Assembly (NCBI GenBank): GCA_025963345.1
Contig: JAOPUS010000380.1
Span: forward strand, 1-17,407
Direction of reading: 5' to 3'
Length of the DNA: 17,407 nt
From: Blastococcus sp.
GTDB lineage: Bacteria; Actinomycetota; Actinomycetes; Mycobacteriales; Geodermatophilaceae
In this document: positions 13,293-17,407 of the stretch, piece after piece
Position numbering within the stretch: position 1 is the first letter of the stretch
Layout: the number at the start of each line of letters is the position of its first letter
The notes under the pieces: model-generated
What the model was told of the DNA's origin: nothing
The model's database searches: none
Seen by the model: only the letters and a program-made list of their open reading frames with translations
Translations under genes and position numbers: made by a program

Positions 13293-14494
13293 ACCCGTAG
13301 GGGCACTCCGATGAGGATCTCGGTGTCATCGGGGCGGTAGGTGCGCCATCGGCCGTCGGGTTGTCGCTCCACCCGGAACCCGTGGTGCACCTTGGTGTGG
13401 TGCCGCTCGCACAGGAGCGCACTGTTGTCGAGGTTGGTCTCGCCGCCGTAGATCCAGTGCAGCACGTGGTGGACGTCGCACCAGTAGCTGGGCGCTTCGC
13501 AGCCGGCGAACACGCAGTGCCGGTCCCGGGTCTCGACCGCCCGGCGCAGGCGGGGTGGGACGACCCGTTTGGTGCGGCCGTGGTCCATCGGCTGCCCGTC
13601 CGGGCCCATGATCACCCGGCTGATGGTCCCGTCGCAGGCCAGCCAGCGCGCCCGGGCGGCGGAGATCGCAGCCCCGAACCCCGTGCTGGCCTCGCCCGGA
13701 CCGGTAGCCGGATCGACCAGGTCCTCGAGGTTCAGCATGACCACCACATGCGGCTTCACCGTGCGCAGGATCGGCAGCTGCCCCCCGGCGAGGGCGATGT
13801 CAGCCAGCTGCACGAGCGCGTCGGCGAGCTGCTGGGCGCGGGTGCGCATGTCCCCCTTCGGACGGTTGGCCTGCACGATCGACTCCAGCGCCGCCTCCAG
13901 CTTCTCGCCGCCGATCGCGTCGAGCTCGCTGCGGATCGACCGACTGCCGTCCAGGTGCTTGGAGATGGTGAACGAACGCCCCTCCGTCGGGTCCGGCTCG
14001 GGACCGTCGGGATCCAGCCGAGACAGGTAGTGGTGCACCACCTGGCCCAGCTCGGCATGTGGCCGAGTGGCCGCGACCCCGGCCAGCGTCGCGTCGACCT
14101 CGGCCAGGTCAACTCCCTGCACGACCGCTGCGACCTGCGCATCCAGGGCCGCTACCGGCGCCACGACCGAGACCTGCTCGGCGGTCACCTGACCGTCGGC
14201 GAACGCCGCCGCCACTGCCGGTAGGTGCTCCAGAGCGCGGCCGTTGCGGACGATCTGCCGGGCCGCCGCCGGCGACAGCCGGGCATGCCCCCGCAGCCAC
14301 GACCGCATGGTCTTCAGCCCGTCGTGCTCCGGCGCCTGCGCCACGTCGGCTGCGCGCACGCCGCGAGCCAGCTCGGCATCGATCCGATTCCGCGCCCACA
14401 CCAGCCTCGCCGTCCGGTCCAGGTGCTGAGGGGCCGCCAGTCCGTGCAGATCCTCGGCCGCAAGAAAGTCCAGGGCCGACTCCAGCTCGCCCAC
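13289..14494 (-). CDS. DUF222 plus HNH endonuclease-domain protein (13E12 type)
   Basis: A 401-residue protein with an N-terminal DUF222 helical region (about 15-290) and a C-terminal HNH nuclease domain from about 320. The HNH part shows Cys327, Cys332 and Cys339, the DVHH motif (His342-His343), Asn354 and Asn357 in the NLDNSALLC segment, Cys362, and HH (365-366). This is a complete metal-finger layout, so a DNA-cleaving or nicking activity is plausible. The architecture is that of the 13E12 repeat proteins, a multi-copy family in mycobacteria and relatives, some of which are DNA-damage inducible. The GTG start at 14494 is preceded by GGGGGAGG at a good distance, and a LexA-type box lies 16-31 nt upstream. 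The stop overlaps the start of the small membrane protein gene. Biological role is unknown; homing-like mobility and repair have both been considered for the family. Confidence 0.9.
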   Translation of the reverse strand: MGELESALDFLAAEDLHGLAAPQHLDRTARLVWARNRIDAELARGVRAADVAQAPEHDGLKTMRSWLRGHARLSPAAARQIVRNGRALEHLPAVAAAFADGQVTAEQVSVVAPVAALDAQVAAVVQGVDLAEVDATLAGVAATRPHAELGQVVHHYLSRLDPDGPEPDPTEGRSFTISKHLDGSRSIRSELDAIGGEKLEAALESIVQANRPKGDMRTRAQQLADALVQLADIALAGGQLPILRTVKPHVVVMLNLEDLVDPATGPGEASTGFGAAISAARARWLACDGTISRVIMGPDGQPMDHGRTKRVVPPRLRRAVETRDRHCVFAGCEAPSYWCDVHHVLHWIYGGETNLDNSALLCERHHTKVHHGFRVERQPDGRWRTYRPDDTEILIGVPLRV

Positions 14495-14509
14495 GACACC
14501 TCCCCCAGT

Positions 14510-14525
14510 TCGAACCTGTGTTCGA
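14510..14525. promoter_or_regulatory. LexA (SOS box) operator for the HNH gene
   Basis: TCGAAC-CTGT-GTTCGA is a perfect 6-4-6 inverted repeat matching the mycobacterial-type SOS box. It lies between the -10 element (14530-14525) and the ribosome binding site of the HNH gene, covering the expected transcription start. LexA binding here would shut off the HNH and membrane protein genes until DNA damage. Confidence 0.88.
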
Positions 14526-14530
14526 TTCTA
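14525..14530 (-). promoter_or_regulatory. -10 element of the HNH gene promoter
   Basis: TAGAAT on the minus strand differs from TATAAT at one base and shares its last base with the SOS box. The start point would be near 14518, inside the operator. No convincing -35 hexamer is seen at 16-18 nt upstream. Confidence 0.5.
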
Positions 14531-14599
14531 TGGGGCCAGCCATTGCTCCGCTGGACATATCCCCAGGTCAGAGCGGTATCCACAACGATCGGCGGGGCC

Positions 14600-14629
14600 T
14601 TGACAGGCGGGGCACCGAAGCGCGTTGAT
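14600..14629 (+). promoter_or_regulatory. Candidate sigma-A promoter for the hypothetical gene at 14659
   Basis: A perfect TTGACA (14600-14605) is followed after 18 nt by GTTGAT (14624-14629), a weak -10 with the last two bases conserved. The start would fall near 14636, leaving a leader of about 23 nt. Confidence 0.4.
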
Positions 14630-14658
14630 CTTCGGGATCGGCTGGGCATGACACCTCC

Positions 14659-15294
14659 ATGGCTGCTCCCATCAGTGATGCCGTGGTGGTCGACGTCCTC
14701 CGCCGGGTCGATCGGCTGCTCTCCCCCGTCGTGAACCGCCTCGGCCGCCCGGCCGCGCTCCCGCAGGCCGAACGGGACCAGTGGTGGGCCGACCCGGTCT
14801 CGCGGGTGGCGGCCGTGGTCGCGGCCGCACCACGCTTCGTCGGCAAGTTGGCCGACCTGCTCCCCCTGCAGAACACCGTCGGCGCGGCGGTCCAGTCGGT
14901 CGTCGTCCTGGGGGTGGCCGGGGAGCACGGCGTCAAGGACCCCGCCGAGCGGGTGTCACTGCTGGCTCGCGTGCTGCTCGACCGCGACCTGGCCGCCGAC
15001 CGGGTCGAGCCGCTGCTCGTGCACACGAAGGGCACCTACCGGGAGGACGCGTTCGGCGCGAAGGAGCGCCGCTCCGGCGTGGCCGGCACCGCCCGGACGC
15101 TGTGGCGGACCGCCCGGCTGCTCGGCCGCATCGACGATGCCCTCGACGCCCGCCCCAAGGGCAAGCTGCGACACCGGGCGCTGTCCAATCTGCCCGTCGT
15201 CGGCGTGCTGGGCGGCTACGCCGCGGAGCGGGAGGGGCTGCGCCGCGCGGCGGCCCGCGCCGCCGCCGTCCTCGACGGACGCGTCAGCCGGTAG
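14659..15294 (+). CDS. Hypothetical protein, helix-rich
   Basis: A 211-residue protein that I do not recognise. It is predicted to be mainly alpha-helical. A moderately hydrophobic centre (about 45-90) includes RFVGKLADLLPLQNTVGAAV and SVVVLGVAGEHGVKDPAERV, but no clear membrane-spanning helix. A basic middle (about 122-175) includes TKGTYREDAFGAKERR and RPKGKLRHRAL. A late segment, NLPVVGVLGGYAAEREGL, is Gly-rich and may be a membrane-contacting turn, followed by an Ala/Arg helix. No catalytic or metal-binding pattern stands out. The ATG at 14659 has no strong ribosome binding site but lies just after a candidate promoter (14600-14629). Codon use is like its neighbours, so it is most likely a real gene. 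Its last 11 bases overlap the 3' end of metF tail to tail. Confidence 0.7.
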   Translation: MAAPISDAVVVDVLRRVDRLLSPVVNRLGRPAALPQAERDQWWADPVSRVAAVVAAAPRFVGKLADLLPLQNTVGAAVQSVVVLGVAGEHGVKDPAERVSLLARVLLDRDLAADRVEPLLVHTKGTYREDAFGAKERRSGVAGTARTLWRTARLLGRIDDALDARPKGKLRHRALSNLPVVGVLGGYAAEREGLRRAAARAAAVLDGRVSR

Positions 15295-16189
15295 GGGCCG
15301 TCTCGGACGCGAGGTTCAGGTACACCTCACGCGTCGCCGTCGAGCGGTTCATGGTGATGAAGTGGATGCCGGGCACGCCCTCGGCCAGCAGGGTGCGGCA
15401 CAGTTCGGTGGCGACCTCGACCCCGAACGCGCGGACGGCGGCCTTCTCCTCCGGCCGGTCCCCGTCGAGTTCGGCGAAGCGCTCGGCGAGGTCGGCCGGG
15501 AACGCCTGACCCGAGAGCTGGACGATCCGGCTGATCTGCTTGGCGTTGGTCACCGGCATCACCCCGGCGATGATCGGCACGTCGCACGCCTTGGCCGCGA
15601 CCCGGTCCCGCATCCGCAGGTAGTCCTCGGCCCGGAAGAACATCTGGGTGATCGCGTAGTCCGCCCCGGCGCGGCACTTCCGCACGAACATCTCGACGTC
15701 GCTCTCGAAATCCGCGGAGCGCGGGTGGCGCTCCGGGAAGGCGGCGACGCCGACACAGAAGTCGCCCATCGACTTGATCAGCTCCACCAGTTCGGCGGCG
15801 TAGTTGAGCCCTTGAGGGTGCGCGAGCCAGTCGGCCTGGGGGTCGGCGCCGGGCGGATCGCCGCGCAGCGCCAGGAGGTTGCGCACGCCCGCCGCGGCCA
15901 GCCGGCTGACGACGTGCCGCAGCTCGGTCACGCTGTGGTCCACCGCGGTCAGGTGCGCCAGCGGTGTCATCGTGGTCTCGGTGGCGATCCGTTCGGTGAC
16001 CGAGACGGTGCCCTCGCGGGTGGACCCGCCGGCACCGTAGGTGACCGACACGAAGGAGGGCTGCAGGCGCTCGAGCTCGCGCAGCGCCGTCCACAGCTGG
16101 GCCGCACCCTCGGGCGTCTTCGGCGGGAAGAACTCGAACGACCACGTCGGACGTTCGGAGGCGAGGAGCTCACGCACGGTCCCGTTCAC
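15284..16189 (-). CDS. metF: Methylenetetrahydrofolate reductase (NAD(P)H)
   Basis: A 301-residue flavoprotein of the usual bacterial MetF length. It reduces 5,10-methylene-THF to 5-methyl-THF for methionine synthesis in the cytoplasm. Family marks are SFEFFPPKTPEG (17-28) with the catalytic-site Glu19, FVSVTYGAGGSTREGT, the folate/FAD loop LLALRGDPP with its Asp, GVAAFPERHP, DYAITQMFF, and PIIAGVMPVTNAKQI. I chose GTG 16189, which places the FEFFPPK motif about 17 residues from the N-terminus. ATG 16234, 15 codons upstream, is an alternative. The gene is divergent from the polyprenyl diphosphate synthase, with 93 bp between starts. That arrangement is common in actinobacteria in my recollection. 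At the 3' end it overlaps the hypothetical gene by 11 nt. Confidence 0.95.
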   Translation of the reverse strand: MNGTVRELLASERPTWSFEFFPPKTPEGAAQLWTALRELERLQPSFVSVTYGAGGSTREGTVSVTERIATETTMTPLAHLTAVDHSVTELRHVVSRLAAAGVRNLLALRGDPPGADPQADWLAHPQGLNYAAELVELIKSMGDFCVGVAAFPERHPRSADFESDVEMFVRKCRAGADYAITQMFFRAEDYLRMRDRVAAKACDVPIIAGVMPVTNAKQISRIVQLSGQAFPADLAERFAELDGDRPEEKAAVRAFGVEVATELCRTLLAEGVPGIHFITMNRSTATREVYLNLASETAPTG

Positions 16190-16270
16190 GGGGACCCAGG
16201 GTACGGGCGCCCGACGAGCCGGAGCCCCGGGCATGCCGTGCTGCCGCGGTCGGTCCCCGCGGGGTTGGTC

Positions 16271-16276
16271 AATACT
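16271..16276 (+). promoter_or_regulatory. Possible -10 of a leaderless promoter for the polyprenyl synthase
   Basis: AATACT ends exactly 6 nt before GTG 16283, the spacing expected when transcription begins on the start codon. It is in a short AT-rich patch of an otherwise very GC-rich 93-bp divergent region. There is no ribosome binding site before this GTG, which agrees with a leaderless mRNA. Confidence 0.35.
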
Positions 16277-16282
16277 GAGTCC

Positions 16283-17407
16283 GTGATCGCAGGGACGCAG
16301 GAGCGTGGCCCCGGCTCCCGCCGTCCGGACCCGTCGCCGCCCGCGGCCGGGCTCGACCGGCTCCGGACCGCCGTCTCCGAGGCGCTGACGGAGTTCCTCG
16401 ACCGGCAGCGGGAGACCCTCGCCGCGATGGATCCCGGCCTCGTCCCGGTCGTGGACGAGGTGTTCGCCCTGGCCGAGGGCGGCAAGCGGCTGCGCCCGGC
16501 CTTCGCCTACTGGGGCTGGCGCGGCGCCTCCGGCGAGATCGGCGAGACCGGCGAGGACGAGGACGCCGTCCTCCGCGCGGTGGCCGCTCTGGAGTTCGTG
16601 CACGCCAGCGCTCTGGTCCACGACGACGTCATGGACGGCGCGCAGACCCGGCGCGGCCGCCCGGCCACCCACATCGGGTTCGCCGCCCGCCACGGCGGCG
16701 AGGACCTCAGCGGGGACGGTGGCGCGTTCGGCACCGGCGCGGCCATCCTCGTCGGCGACCTCGCGCTGGTCTGGTCCGACGAGCTGCTCGGCCGCTCCGG
16801 GCTCTCGCCGGCTGCGCTCACGCGGGCCCGGGCGGTCTGGGACACGATGCGCACCGAGGTCACCGCCGGCCAGTACCTCGACCTGCTGCGCGCCGCGGGC
16901 GGGTTACCCGGACCCCAGGGTGCGCTGACCGTCGCCCGCTACAAGAGCGCCGGCTACACCGTCCAGCGTCCGCTGCAGCTGGGCGCGGCGATCGCCGGCG
17001 CTGGGACCGAGGTGGCCGAGGCCTGTACCGCGATCGGTCTCCCGCTCGGCGAGGCGTTCCAGCTGCGCGACGACGTCCTCGGCGTGTTCGGCGACCCCGC
17101 CGTGACCGGGAAGTCGGCCGACGACGACCTCCGCGAAGGCAAGCAGACCCTGCTCATCGCCCTGGCCGAGGAGCAGGCAGACGAGGCGGGCCGGAAGCTG
17201 CTCGGCGACCTGCTCGGCAACGCCGACGCCGGCCCGGAGGAGTTCGACGCGCTGCGCCGCCTCCTGGAGACCACCGGTGCCCGTGCCCGCGTCGAGGAGC
17301 GGATCACCGAGCGGACGGCGCTGGCCCGCGCGGCCATCGCGGCGGCCCCCCTGGCCGCCGACGCCCGCGCCGCCCTGGACGCGCTCGCCGTCGCGGCCAC
17401 CTCACGT
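16283..17407 (+). CDS. Polyprenyl (probable geranylgeranyl) diphosphate synthase, 3'-partial
   Basis: The frame is open for 375 codons to the right edge, and the final stop lies outside. It is a trans-isoprenyl diphosphate synthase that condenses isopentenyl diphosphate with an allylic primer. Present are the GGKRLRP primer-binding motif (66-72), the first Asp-rich motif DDVMD (114-118), GDLALV (158-163), the Lys-containing YKSAGYT (220-226), GEAFQLRDDVLGVFGD (256-271) with the second Asp-rich motif, and the GK with D-x-REGKQT (281-289). The residues 4 and 5 positions before the first motif are small (Ala110, Ser109), which points to C20 or longer products. It resembles actinobacterial IdsA/GGPP synthases, so it may feed carotenoid (the 1834-5464 genes) or menaquinone synthesis. 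The acidic insertion EIGETGEDED (85-94) and the loop 139-151 are variable. GTG 16283 is the only suitable start. Confidence 0.92.
   Translation, partial: MIAGTQERGPGSRRPDPSPPAAGLDRLRTAVSEALTEFLDRQRETLAAMDPGLVPVVDEVFALAEGGKRLRPAFAYWGWRGASGEIGETGEDEDAVLRAVAALEFVHASALVHDDVMDGAQTRRGRPATHIGFAARHGGEDLSGDGGAFGTGAAILVGDLALVWSDELLGRSGLSPAALTRARAVWDTMRTEVTAGQYLDLLRAAGGLPGPQGALTVARYKSAGYTVQRPLQLGAAIAGAGTEVAEACTAIGLPLGEAFQLRDDVLGVFGDPAVTGKSADDDLREGKQTLLIALAEEQADEAGRKLLGDLLGNADAGPEEFDALRRLLETTGARARVEERITERTALARAAIAAAPLAADARAALDALAVAATSR

Noticed and set aside
12798..13340. 180-codon frame beginning with the cupin box
   Set aside because: Only the first 30 codons are cupin-like. The rest is the antisense of the membrane protein gene, so it is a remnant fused to a shadow rather than a gene.
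13361..14224. 287-codon plus-strand frame inside the HNH gene
   Set aside because: It is the antisense of a well-supported DUF222-HNH protein and has no domain of its own.
12888..14530. Insertion sequence or transposon carrying the HNH gene
   Set aside because: No transposase, terminal inverted repeats or target duplication could be found at the edges by eye; kept only as a possible explanation for the cupin break.
1..17407. tRNA genes, CRISPR arrays, riboswitches, tandem repeats
   Set aside because: No cloverleaf, no regularly spaced direct repeats and no recognisable riboswitch core were seen on either strand.

Overview
The window is typical high-GC actinobacterial DNA: dense gene packing, 4-nt stop/start overlaps (ATGA or GTGA), and GTG chosen as start in about three quarters of the genes. 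The gene set fits the pigmented, stress-tolerant Geodermatophilaceae (Geodermatophilus, Blastococcus, Modestobacter). It includes a mycobacterial-type adenosine kinase, a DUF222/HNH (13E12-type) protein, CruF-type carotenoid genes, and metF divergent from a polyprenyl diphosphate synthase. The family-level placement is inference from gene content, not from a search.

Left edge (1-610, minus strand): a DUF6504 gene is coupled to the start of a small gene that looks like the SAV_6107-type HEPN family. It is driven from a promoter whose transcription start lies inside a perfect 32-bp palindrome containing a LexA/SOS box. A strong hairpin sits in the leader.

717-6117 (plus strand): six tightly packed genes, most of them translationally coupled. 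They encode a YbaK-like tRNA-editing domain protein, a GNAT acetyltransferase, a CrtO/CrtI-like FAD oxidoreductase, the carotenoid hydratase CruF, a CruG/CrtQ-like glycosyltransferase and a flavin reductase-like protein. The middle three can be read as a carotenoid end-modification unit. The phytoene synthase and desaturase genes are not in the window.

6271-9725: adenosine kinase and a CDP-alcohol phosphatidyltransferase (minus strand), then a membrane-anchored lipase/esterase and an atypical crotonase (plus strand).

9730-12577 (minus strand): a three-gene operon of an exported LolA/RseB-like protein, an ABC ATPase and an ABC-2 permease, all joined by GTGA overlaps.

12578-14530: the only stretch over 300 bases without an intact gene (12578-12887) holds a truncated cupin gene remnant. 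It abuts a minus-strand pair made of a small four-helix membrane protein and a DUF222-HNH nuclease-like gene. A second clean SOS box, fused to a -10 element, lies just upstream of the HNH gene.

14600-17407: a hypothetical protein with its own promoter (plus), metF (minus, overlapping it tail to tail), and a polyprenyl (GGPP-type) diphosphate synthase running off the right edge (plus).

I found no tRNA, rRNA, CRISPR array, insertion sequence or phage genes. The most notable signals are the two LexA-type operators placed on transcription start points, the cupin remnant with a sharp edge beside the SOS-controlled HNH pair, and the coupling of a tRNA-editing-like gene and an acetyltransferase to carotenoid-tailoring genes.
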